Below the pieces are notes generated by a model. It did no database searches and had not been told where the DNA came from. It was given only the letters and a program-made list of their open reading frames with translations. From contig NZ_CP094527.1 in NCBI RefSeq assembly GCF_022811725.1, positions 5,456,001 through 5,520,000 on the forward strand: DNA of 64,000 bases, written 5' to 3'. Position 1 is the stretch's first letter, and every line of letters starts with the position of its first letter. A program made the position numbers and the translations under genes. The DNA comes from Mucilaginibacter sp. SMC90 (GTDB lineage: Bacteria; Bacteroidota; Bacteroidia; Sphingobacteriales; Sphingobacteriaceae). Below are positions 46,901 through 54,401 of the stretch, in pieces.

Positions 46901-48032
46901 CGGTGCCTATCCACAGATTGTGTTTCTGATCCTCAGTAATGGCGCTGACTACGTTATTATTGATAACAGCGTGGTAGCGGTCTGTCTGAAAAGCGGTATT
47001 ATAGGCCGATGCCATATTAACGCCGCCAAAATAGGTGCCAATCCAAACCGAATTACTTTTATCAATAAAAATACTGTAGACGGAATTTTGGCTCAAACTG
47101 TTTTTATCTTCCGGATCGTGCCGGTAAGATACCAGTTTCCTTGTTTGCGGGTCGATGATACTGATGCCCCATTGGGTGCCTACCCAAATCTTGCCGGCCC
47201 CATCCTGCCTAAGGATACGGATGTTGTTGTTAAGAGGATCGTTAATACTGTTGTAATGCGAAAACTGTGTAAACGTACCTGTGGAAATTTTAAGAATGTT
47301 TACACCACCGTGTAAGGTACCTATCCATAAGTTATGCTGAGCATCTTCCGTAAAAGCGGTTACGTTATTATCGCTGATAGTATTGGGCTTACCTTTTTCC
47401 GAACGATATATTTTAAAAACATATCCGTCCCCACTACGCTCCATTTTAATCAGCCCATCTGATGAGCCTATCCAGTAGGCCCCGTTATGATCCTGGTAAA
47501 CAGCTTTAAAAGGCCCATTCAAACTATCGGGCATTGCAACCCTTACACATCGGTATGGCGCTTTTTTTGATATCAATCCTAAGCCGTTCCAGTTACATAC
47601 CCATATATTTCCCTGCCTATCCTGGTAAATATCATTTACCAGCGAATTGTAGATACTGTCCCGCCCATTTTTAAACAAAATATGCGTAAAGTCATCAGTT
47701 TTCGGGTTATACAAATCCAACCCGTTACTGGTGCCAACCCATAAGTTTCCTTTCCTATCGCTCAGCAGCGCCCTTATATATCCTGAAGAAATACCATTTT
47801 TATCCTGTTTATTAACATTATAAGTTTTGAACGTGCGGGTGTCGTAACGATTGAGCCCTCTTTCGGTACCAAACCATATAAAGCCGCGGCTATCCTGCGT
47901 TATTGCCAGTACCGAATTTTGCGATAATCCATCATCAACAGTTAAGGATTGAAACGATACATGTTGTGCAGTTACCGTTGTAAAGCAAATAAAAAAGGAA
48001 AATAGCAGGCTCGTTAAAAATCTCATCCCCAA
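43938..48032 (-). CDS. Hybrid two-component system regulator (HTCS)
   Basis: One-protein sensor and transcription factor for the glycan locus. Signal peptide (about 1-22); Reg_prop beta-propeller repeats (about 25-660, many copies of the xLWVGTxxGL type); Y_Y_Y domain (about 705-780); membrane helix (about 788-808); HisKA with His833; HATPase (about 930-1045, N box NLIFNACKY, DNGHGIA, GYGIGLAL); receiver (about 1098-1212) with Asp1146; AraC-type HTH (about 1260-1360). It would bind an oligosaccharide in the periplasm and activate SusC/SusD and enzyme genes. Oddity: the HEIRTPL motif reads HEIRTHL, with His838 in place of the conserved proline. The 22-bp direct repeats nearby are candidate binding sites. 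Confidence 0.96.
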   Translation of the reverse strand: MGMRFLTSLLFSFFICFTTVTAQHVSFQSLTVDDGLSQNSVLAITQDSRGFIWFGTERGLNRYDTRTFKTYNVNKQDKNGISSGYIRALLSDRKGNLWVGTSNGLDLYNPKTDDFTHILFKNGRDSIYNSLVNDIYQDRQGNIWVCNWNGLGLISKKAPYRCVRVAMPDSLNGPFKAVYQDHNGAYWIGSSDGLIKMERSGDGYVFKIYRSEKGKPNTISDNNVTAFTEDAQHNLWIGTLHGGVNILKISTGTFTQFSHYNSINDPLNNNIRILRQDGAGKIWVGTQWGISIIDPQTRKLVSYRHDPEDKNSLSQNSVYSIFIDKSNSVWIGTYFGGVNMASAYNTAFQTDRYHAVINNNVVSAITEDQKHNLWIGTEGAGLYNYSRASDLVNSYQNSLHDPASLGANLIKKVYCDRSQNIWVGTHGGGLNVLAAGGKRFTRYLYKDNDKVTLTSEVLSIFEDSRNNFWVGTGTGLLLFKRSNTELQPVKIPLLDKIKWKAIHALLEDHQHNLWVGTDNGLFELDPERQTIRGFTTADGLSANYVNCIHEDGDKRLWVGMYYAGLASFNAPAGRFECYTEKNGLVNNNVLGILDDEHDNLWISTGNGLSRFNIKSTAFKNYSRRDGLGGNTFNINSCYKTAAGEMLFGGLYGITSFFPSQIIDNNIPPPVMITELKLNDQPVGINQADKILKQDISLTKSLIFSHSQNVFTINFAALNYIKPEKNKYAYKLNGFDKEWVYTDIPTVNYTNLPSGSYTFYAKGSNNDHVWGKATVLEIKVLPPFWQTGWAYVLYVLLAGGIVFFIARFFILQSLLKRDKELTQLKLSFFTNISHEIRTHLSLIFGPLEKLLINNLHDESQKNQLQIIKKNSNSLLHLVNELMDFRKAETGNLKLHIGQHDLVAFLHEIQSSFFDSFLSRNISSGFTCQAEGILLYFDKEQLEKVFFNLIFNACKYTDDHGFIDITVDEQTDLVKISITDNGHGIAPHNLKNLFKNYFQENDHGKQNTGYGIGLALSKSIVDLHKGVISVESDLSANGNRTVFSVTLKKGCSHFQEKYIGNGGFNNSTPVRKEPFAAVFPDSQNAVEPLNNIVSRTFENTILVIEDNADVCALICEQLQGAYNIIACKNGFEGLQSAVEKIPDVIISDVMMPEMDGITLCSKLKADERTCHIPFILLTARSTTDNQVEGFDSGADVYITKPFSMQALALQVNNLLRLRTKLHERFSAQLRLPGTLTEVDAENKPKTIKSTAGSADAMDDPFMRKMIRLIHDNIDSDDLNVPFLSSEMGMSQPVLYKKLYALSGTTVNELIKNIRLQKAMELLQENDRSVFEVAYMVGFNDRKYFSKEFKKQFGKAPNEFLQSNIRK

Positions 48033-48298
48033 TAGCAGTTCTCTTTAAATAAGCTACCTGTTGTAAAAGGTTTAATTGGTATACAATAATACAACTAAAT
48101 TTTGAGGCAACCGGCTAAAATGGAAACATTACACCCCAGCTAAACTCCTAATATTTACAAATATTAATGCAGAACCCAATACACCACTGTATAGTAGCTG
48201 GCCTGTTTTCAGAGCATGCAGATTAGCTAATTTTAAGATATTTAACTGATAAAAGATAAATTCTACATATAACCATTACCTTACAGCTAATTGCATTT

Positions 48299-49822
48299 TT
48301 AATGCTTTATAGGTTTGCAAACTAAAACCAAACCAGGATCTGACAGATCTCCCGCGGTCTTTGCCGAAAGCCCAACCTCTCTGATAATATCTCCGGACAG
48401 AATAATTTTATTACCGCTAACAGTGATTCGCTTAGTTATATCAACAGGCGTATCACCTGCAAGGTCCTGTGCCCAAAACTTGTACCCATGGCCAATCGCG
48501 TTAGGAAGAATGAAAGTCAATGACTGATAATCGCCAAATATGCCTATGGGCTTAGCTAGCCCTGGAATTTGTTGAACTACACTAACCCGCCTGGTGATAT
48601 AACTACGGTTCAATGCGCGGCCAATTGTGGCAATTGCAATGGCACCATTGGGATATCTCGACGATAAAACAAATGGTTGATCACCGGATTTTTCTTCGAT
48701 AACCGCGGGTGGTAAACCACGGCTTATCCTGGCCGGGGCAGCAGCTTTCAAAGTATTGCCAACCTTAGCATCTCCCCAGGTGTCCCTGAACCCAACCACC
48801 CAGGTATCCTGCAACGCAATATTATCTATATAAAAATCCTTTGATCCTACTTTAAACGGTATTGCTATACGATGCCAGCGTACTCCGCGAACCACTTCAT
48901 CTACCCGTAATTTTATGTCCCTGCCAACAGGAGGAAATGCAAAATCACGCTTTCCATCCGGAAGATCACCTTTGAAAGGATGCCGCATCACTCCTATTGC
49001 ACATCCCAAACCGGCGGCAATGTATGGCTCATCTTCGCAATTTATTATGGTATTTGTATTAAGTTTTGAGCCGTATGATATAAGATCAGCAATCCGTTGT
49101 ATGGTAACTGGCTGAGCAATTACATTTTGAACATCATACGTTCTGTAAACATCGGCAAAGCTCAAAGACTCTTTGGTTATTGCATGTTCGATAGTTAAAT
49201 GCGGTGCATAAGTTTTCCCTAACCGGGTTAACATTCCCCTCCACTCTGCGTTATGCTCCTGCCTTCCCCAGTCTACTTTCAAATAAGCAAAATCGGCTTT
49301 GTTGGCAGCTTGCATTCTTATCTTCCAGTAAGCTTCGGGGCTTAACTGGCTGATACCAGCCTTCTGTGCACTTATCCAGCCGCCGGCACCTTTCCAACCT
49401 GCTGCTTTTACGGCCTTAACAAATTTGGTAAGTCTTTCTTCCGCATTGCCTGTAAATGAAGGGAATCTGCTTTCATCCAATTCGTCTAAGCCGATGTATT
49501 TGCTTTTACCCGAATTTTCGGATTTCGGAATGTCCCACGAATCGTCCATAACAAAAATCAGGTCCTTCCTGATTTTTGGATAAAATTTTATCCATCCCTG
49601 ATAAGTGCTGTCGCCAAACAGGTTGCTTTCATTTAATGCCTGCCGCGTTGCTTCTGTAGAAGAGTAACTGCATACATAACCCTGAATGTTCCAGGTGTTA
49701 AAATAATCGGTTGCTGCAGACGGCTTATCAGGAACCAGAGATTTTACTTTTTGTGCGTAGCTGCATTCGTTAACACCCAAAAACAATAAGACTAAAAGCG
49801 GGATTACATTTTTGATTATCAC
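48299..49822 (-). CDS. Secreted clan GH-D-like glycosidase (alpha-galactosidase-like barrel)
   Basis: Putative retaining alpha-glycosidase, not assignable to a family here. Signal peptide (about 1-23, ending CSYAQ). The barrel shows three clan GH-D (GH27/GH36) landmarks in order: MDDSW (92-96, like the DDGW motif), FPSF followed by KAVKAAGWKGAGGW (like the FP-x-G-L-K and H-x-x-G-x-K-F-G-x-W stretch), and YLKVDWG with Asp184 as candidate nucleophile. VYRTYD, with Asp230, resembles the acid/base loop of GH27. A C-terminal beta domain spans about 410-507. Similarity is by motif only; overall sequence is unlike ordinary alpha-galactosidases. It has copy C of the 22-bp repeat 269 bases upstream, so it probably belongs to the HTCS regulon. 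Confidence 0.7.
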   Translation of the reverse strand: MIIKNVIPLLVLLFLGVNECSYAQKVKSLVPDKPSAATDYFNTWNIQGYVCSYSSTEATRQALNESNLFGDSTYQGWIKFYPKIRKDLIFVMDDSWDIPKSENSGKSKYIGLDELDESRFPSFTGNAEERLTKFVKAVKAAGWKGAGGWISAQKAGISQLSPEAYWKIRMQAANKADFAYLKVDWGRQEHNAEWRGMLTRLGKTYAPHLTIEHAITKESLSFADVYRTYDVQNVIAQPVTIQRIADLISYGSKLNTNTIINCEDEPYIAAGLGCAIGVMRHPFKGDLPDGKRDFAFPPVGRDIKLRVDEVVRGVRWHRIAIPFKVGSKDFYIDNIALQDTWVVGFRDTWGDAKVGNTLKAAAPARISRGLPPAVIEEKSGDQPFVLSSRYPNGAIAIATIGRALNRSYITRRVSVVQQIPGLAKPIGIFGDYQSLTFILPNAIGHGYKFWAQDLAGDTPVDITKRITVSGNKIILSGDIIREVGLSAKTAGDLSDPGLVLVCKPIKH

Positions 49823-50293
49823 TGTTGTAAAAAATTAATAGATAATGTTTGGATATTGGCAGGCAATGTTAGCAAAATACAATTGCTGCGTGGTATTTGA
49901 GCTGTTTATTTATATGTGCCGACATGAATTGTATAACCTAAGTTAACTTGGATATGCGGGCGCGGCATTATAGCAGCGAAATCACCTAAGCATTATTTTA
50001 TATCTTGATACCGGTTCAAATTGGCTCCTGCAACGCATGGAATCAGTTTATTAATTCATGCAAAATTGCCATTATCCAAATAAATACAGGGGGTAAAATT
50101 CTTAATAAACAGGGGTAATTTTAAGAGTATTGTTTTTTACCTGCAGTACTACCTGCAAGTTATAAACAAGGCCAAAACCGCGTTGACTGCATCTGCATTT
50201 TATTCATCTAAATCAATTTACCGTCAACTTTCAAAACGGGGTTTATTCAGTGAACTCCGCGAGATATTTCTCATCAATAATTTTATTATAATT
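49823..50293. other. Gene-free interval upstream of the GH-D-like gene
   Basis: Holds the promoter of the leftward gene at 49822 and the 22-bp direct repeat at 50091-50122. The part from 50130 to 50293 shows nothing further that I can support. Confidence 0.5.
50091..50122 (-). promoter_or_regulatory. 22-bp-spaced direct repeat upstream of the GH-D-like gene (copy C)
   Basis: GGGTAAAATT (50091-50100) and GGGTAATTTT (50113-50122) on the plus strand, exactly 22 bases start to start. Both are preceded by an extra G. It lies 269 bases before the gene start at 49822, further out than copy B, so another start site or a long leader is possible. Confidence 0.65.
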
Positions 50294-50806
50294 TCAGATA
50301 AAGGCCGATAGCCTGGCTTCCAAAATTGTCTTTTCGGTTGTAGCCTCCGTTAAGCAGACTTTAAGATGGTGAGATATCATTTTGGTTTTCAAGGTTGGGG
50401 CCAGCTTGATCAACAACTTAAAAGATGAAATTTCAATGCAGGTGATTGCCAGAAATCTCGACAAAATAATAGCATCCTTTGCAACCGATCCTTCCAAATC
50501 CCCTGCTCTGAGATAACCTACTATACCATCTAAGGGCATTGGATGCGGCTCCAAAATAATACTGTTATTTGCCAACAGGGATGCAATGAGTTTTAATCTC
50601 AATATTTGACCGTTCATGACTGCGCCCAATTGAAGAACGAGTAATTTACAATCTGTACGTTCTACCTTGGCGGCAATACTGCTAAGCGAAGAAACAGCAG
50701 AAAACTTAATGATGTGAACATCTGATAGTGTCTTTAAAAACAACTCCCTTATCGTGATATCGCGCGATTTATCCCGTTCAACCCTCTTTTTTTTAAAATC
50801 TCCCAT
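50294..50806 (-). CDS. DUF892-like (YciE/YciF ferritin-like) helical protein lacking iron ligands
   Basis: 170-residue cytoplasmic, all-helical protein. The layout fits DUF892: an opening LRELFLKTLSDVHIIKFSAVSSL in place of the usual L-F-x-x-E-L-K-D-I-Y-x-A-E, an I-L-R-L-K-L-I-x-S-L-L-A stretch, then DGIVGYLRAGDLEGSVAKDAIILSRFLAITCIEISSFKLLIKLA aligning with the DAALI-x-A-A-Q-x-V-E-H-Y-E-I-A-x-Y-G helix. Most Glu/His residues that bind iron in ferritin-like proteins are replaced, so it is probably not an oxidase. It is an outlier among carbohydrate genes. Function unknown; the helical gene at 29971-30438 may be a distant relative. Confidence 0.6.
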   Translation of the reverse strand: MGDFKKKRVERDKSRDITIRELFLKTLSDVHIIKFSAVSSLSSIAAKVERTDCKLLVLQLGAVMNGQILRLKLIASLLANNSIILEPHPMPLDGIVGYLRAGDLEGSVAKDAIILSRFLAITCIEISSFKLLIKLAPTLKTKMISHHLKVCLTEATTEKTILEARLSAFI

Positions 50807-51374
50807 ACCTTTTCATTTTTTGATTATAGCCAAGGCTTCAAGTAAACTTCTTATAATGGGATTATTTTGGACGGGCTTTTAGAATGGCTATAAAGTATTC
50901 CTAAAATGTTTATAATCTTTAATTAAATGTAACTTCTTTATCAATTAAAAACAAACAATTTAAAATATAATTCCCTATCTATAAATGAATTAACAATCAC
51001 TCAGCTCCAATATCCTAATTGTTTAATTTTTTATGTTAGCTAAGCCATTAACTATGTTTTCAGTTTAGCGTCCGGCTTCTTAAACAAGTTCTATGAAAAT
51101 GAAAATTAAACTGGTTTGACACAGTAAATAATAAAAGCAGGCAGTCGCAAAATATTGGGACTGCCTACGTTTATGAGGATGCTATCGGAGCAATGTTTTA
51201 TGAATGCATTCAACTCTATTCTTCAGTTGAATATTGAACTTAATTTATGAGCCCAACACAATCCAATTTGTAATTCGCCAAATATGTTTACAGGGTTGTA
51301 ATAGCAACCACACAAAACAGCATCAACTCATCAGTTAAAATAAGTTATTGCAGGTTTCACAATTTAAGCTAAAA
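50807..51374. other. AT-rich gene-free interval
   Basis: Between the start of the DUF892-like gene and the GH78 stop. It contains the leftward promoter of the former (no clear consensus box seen) and one terminator-like hairpin at 51139-51166. No gene supported. Confidence 0.5.
51139..51166 (-). terminator. Hairpin terminator downstream of GH78
   Basis: AGGCAGTC (51139-51146) pairs perfectly with GACTGCCT (51159-51166) over a 12-base loop. On the minus strand the stem is followed by GCTTTTATTATTTAC, a T-rich tail. It lies about 210 bases after the GH78 stop and would shield the DUF892-like gene. Confidence 0.6.
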
Positions 51375-54113
51375 TCACAATCGTTCCTTACCTGAGAATA
51401 CATATTTCCCCGCCGGAAGGATATAAATTTCATACCCGTTTTTCGATCCTGATCTGACTGCAAACGGCGACGATACCCGAATATTTGCACCCTTATCAGC
51501 AGGAAAATATAAGGTTGCTGATGTATTGGGTGGTACAGTAACATCCATAATTAAATTTCCTTTTTTTCGTACCCAGGCACTTTTGATGATACCTTCAGGC
51601 GAGTTAAATACAGCTTCGGCCGAAGAAAGCTGTGATTCTTTTAAATGGGGAGGCTTAATGATGAATTTTTTAAATCCGGGATATCCGGGATCCAGTTTTA
51701 TCCCGGCGACACCATCTATATACCAGGCACCTGGATAAAGAAATGAACTGTGCAGGAGAGAGTGCCCTGGCAGGTTTTTCTCCCACATTTCCCAAAGGCT
51801 GGTAGCGCCGTTAGCCTTCATATAGCCCCATCCAGGATAATCGGTTTGAGAAGTCATCGAATATATCAAATCATCACGACCGGCATCCCGTAACACCTTA
51901 AATAAAAGAGCACCGGCGGTAATACCAACATGAATATGTCCTTTTCGGACAATCAATATCTCTTTTTCAAGGCGTTTCATTACGGTGTCCCGCAGTGCCG
52001 GTGGTGGTATTTCTGCAAACAGCGCAGCTGCCATATTTCCCATTGAAGCATCTGAATAACTATGATCGGCAGCGTTATAATATTTTTCATGTATAGCTTT
52101 TGCAGATACAGTTGCCTTTTGTTCCCACTCTTTGGCCTCTGCGGTTTTACCCAACAACCGGGCTATCTTTGCGGCGGTGCGTAAATTGTATACCCTGTAG
52201 CAATTATTGAAACAAATATTTTGCGGCTTATCATTATTCATACCTTCGGCAAGCGCATTTGGCCACAACCAGTCGCCTAAAAAGTCCCACTGTCCGCCAA
52301 AACGTATCATCAGGTTATCTTTTTGTGTATGTGAATCCAGGAAAGCCAGCCAACGTTTCATGGTAATAAAGTTCTTTTCCAGGATTCGTTTATCGCCCTC
52401 GTGCTGGTAAACCAACCATGGATACATGATACACATACCTCCCCAGCCAGGTCCGCCCCCACCCTGGTAAGTTGGCGCAGTATGAGGTAAAATCCCGTCA
52501 TCAGCGTTTCCGCCATAGTTTAACGGGTCCATATCGCGTGCGCCCTGAACATCTCGCCAATCCTCCAGCCATTTGGTATAAAGAGCGCCTAATCTGTAAT
52601 TAAACATCCCCGTCTCGGCAAAAGCATCTGCATCGCCATAACCAAGCCGCTCACGCGATGAACAGTCAACCACATAGCCTCCTATACTGAGGTTTTCAAA
52701 ATTCCATCTTATTTTGCTGTAAATCCAGTTTTGCAGCGAATCTGAACATTTAAAACTGGTACCCGATTGGTAATTTGTATGAATGTTCCATCCCCGGATA
52801 TCTGAAAGTTCAAGGGCTTTGCTTAATCCCCTGATGGTTATCCATCTACCCGAACTATAATTAAAATGGTTTTTAAAAATACCCTCACCGGTTTTTCCGG
52901 GGATAAAGGCATTATGGATTTGAAAGGTTATTTCGTCTTTTTCGCGTTCTGAAAACAACATATCTATTCGTTTGCTCGGTTCCCCTTTCAATTTGAGTTC
53001 CGTCCAGCCGGCAAAATTTACACCCATATCTACACGATAGGAGCCATCAGTTTGCTTTTCAATTGCTACCGGGTGCACTTCACCAAATAAACGATTAGGC
53101 TCCACCATTTGAGCGGTAAGCATTAACCTTGGCAGGTATTCGGTTGCCTGCTTCCAGCTACTTTCATCGCAATCAAGCTGATTCCAGTTGGGAATTTCCT
53201 GGTTTGCATCCCAGATTTCGCCGCCCATATGACCGAAACTCCAGTTACCTAAAAGTTTGTTTGGACTCGGGTGCGTTTTCCAGCTTTTATCTGTTATTAT
53301 TCGCAACAGGGGTGCATTTTTCTTATTATCATACACATCTGCCTGGGCTATAACAATTGGTGCCCGGGGTTTGTCATCCGTAGCATATGAGGAAAATATC
53401 GACCATGATGTACCTAACCAAATGGCTATCTCATTTTTACCGGGCTTTAACTCGTTTGAAATGTCATAAGCTAAGTAGCGGGTGCGTTTACTGAAATCGC
53501 TTACGCAGGGTGCCAGTACATTTTTTCCAATTTTATTTCCGTTAACGTAAAGCTCATGATAACCAACAGATGCTATAAACATAACGGCCCTTTTTGGCTG
53601 CTCCTTTAACTCTACTGTTTTGCGCAACCATGGATCAGACACGTTACAGTCTACCTGTTTAGGATCATAAACTTCTGCCGCGCCTATCCACTTTGCCGAC
53701 CATTCGGCGTGTTTAAATAACCCTGTACTCCAACGCCCGATACTCCAGGCGGATACTACACCTGCTTCATCTTTTACACTAACTTTCCAAACATAATCTC
53801 TATCCGACTCAAGCGGCTTTCCGGCATACCTGATATTTTGATTTTCTGACGATTTAACCCATCCCGAATCCCATACATTTTCCTCTCCGCCATTAGTATT
53901 TGCCAACCCTACAACAATATGATATGCGGTTTGCCGCTGTTTAAATTTATCAGGATGCATAGCTGCAACATTCCAGCTTAGCCGGGGCATTGGCTCGTCT
54001 ATCCCTTCTGGTTCAACAAGATATTCACATTGCAAATTTTGAGGTGTTATACTTGACTGGGCTTTAACAAGAACGGGCACAAAGAATAAAATGATCAGGA
54101 ACAAGGATCTCAT
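51375..54113 (-). CDS. GH78 alpha-L-rhamnosidase
   Basis: Inverting hydrolase that releases terminal alpha-L-rhamnose. Signal peptide at about 1-18 (FVPVLVKAQ) from the ATG at 54113; an upstream in-frame ATG at 54161 would add 16 residues before it and is rejected. N-terminal fibronectin/Ig-like and beta-sandwich domains (to about 430; LQCEYLVEPEGIDEPMPRLSW and YHELYVNGNKIGKNVLAPCVSDFSKRTRYLAYD are family features). The (alpha/alpha)6 catalytic domain from about 440 has the signature VVDCSSRERLGYGDADAF near residue 490, containing the general-acid Glu region, and TSLWEMWE further on. A C-terminal beta domain closes the protein. It has its own promoter region with a dyad shared with the AraC gap. 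Confidence 0.94.
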   Translation of the reverse strand: MRSLFLIILFFVPVLVKAQSSITPQNLQCEYLVEPEGIDEPMPRLSWNVAAMHPDKFKQRQTAYHIVVGLANTNGGEENVWDSGWVKSSENQNIRYAGKPLESDRDYVWKVSVKDEAGVVSAWSIGRWSTGLFKHAEWSAKWIGAAEVYDPKQVDCNVSDPWLRKTVELKEQPKRAVMFIASVGYHELYVNGNKIGKNVLAPCVSDFSKRTRYLAYDISNELKPGKNEIAIWLGTSWSIFSSYATDDKPRAPIVIAQADVYDNKKNAPLLRIITDKSWKTHPSPNKLLGNWSFGHMGGEIWDANQEIPNWNQLDCDESSWKQATEYLPRLMLTAQMVEPNRLFGEVHPVAIEKQTDGSYRVDMGVNFAGWTELKLKGEPSKRIDMLFSEREKDEITFQIHNAFIPGKTGEGIFKNHFNYSSGRWITIRGLSKALELSDIRGWNIHTNYQSGTSFKCSDSLQNWIYSKIRWNFENLSIGGYVVDCSSRERLGYGDADAFAETGMFNYRLGALYTKWLEDWRDVQGARDMDPLNYGGNADDGILPHTAPTYQGGGGPGWGGMCIMYPWLVYQHEGDKRILEKNFITMKRWLAFLDSHTQKDNLMIRFGGQWDFLGDWLWPNALAEGMNNDKPQNICFNNCYRVYNLRTAAKIARLLGKTAEAKEWEQKATVSAKAIHEKYYNAADHSYSDASMGNMAAALFAEIPPPALRDTVMKRLEKEILIVRKGHIHVGITAGALLFKVLRDAGRDDLIYSMTSQTDYPGWGYMKANGATSLWEMWEKNLPGHSLLHSSFLYPGAWYIDGVAGIKLDPGYPGFKKFIIKPPHLKESQLSSAEAVFNSPEGIIKSAWVRKKGNLIMDVTVPPNTSATLYFPADKGANIRVSSPFAVRSGSKNGYEIYILPAGKYVFSGKERL

Positions 54114-54219
54114 ATAAAGTTGTATCTGGAAATTTATGGCTGAATTAAACAAGTTTATCAATAGTTGAGCATATAAAATCTCTATTCAAATATATCGTCC
54201 GAGCCAACAGCTTCAACCC

Positions 54220-54251
54220 GACAAAAAGCGCTATTTTTTATACATTTTGAC
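54220..54251 (-). promoter_or_regulatory. Dyad operator upstream of GH78
   Basis: GACAAAAA (54220-54227), 16-base spacer, ATTTTGAC (54244-54251). The same dyad with the same spacer occurs at 59339-59370, and the minus-strand core TCAAAATGTATAAA with a following AATAG is shared base for base. It is about 107 bases before the GH78 start. Confidence 0.65.
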
Positions 54252-54330
54252 ATCCCGCCCTTATTAAAATGAAACTCAAACTGATCATCTGATTCAACCC
54301 GTAAAATCCCTCCCGGTTACATCAAACACA

Positions 54331-54362
54331 AAAGCCGCATCATTCATTTTTGATGCGGCTTT
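54331..54362 (-). terminator. Rho-independent terminator of the GH20 operon
   Basis: Perfect 12-bp stem AAAGCCGCATCA (54331-54342) and TGATGCGGCTTT (54351-54362) with an 8-base loop, 39 bases after the GH20 stop. The minus-strand tail reads TTTTGTGTTTG. It separates the GH20 unit from GH78. Confidence 0.88.
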
Positions 54363-54401
54363 AAAAACGGTGTAATATTGTGAAATATATACCCGGTGCT
54401 A

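Noticed and set aside
46920..47315. 131-codon plus-strand reading frame
   Set aside because: It lies wholly within the HTCS propeller repeats on the other strand, where repeat-driven open frames are expected.
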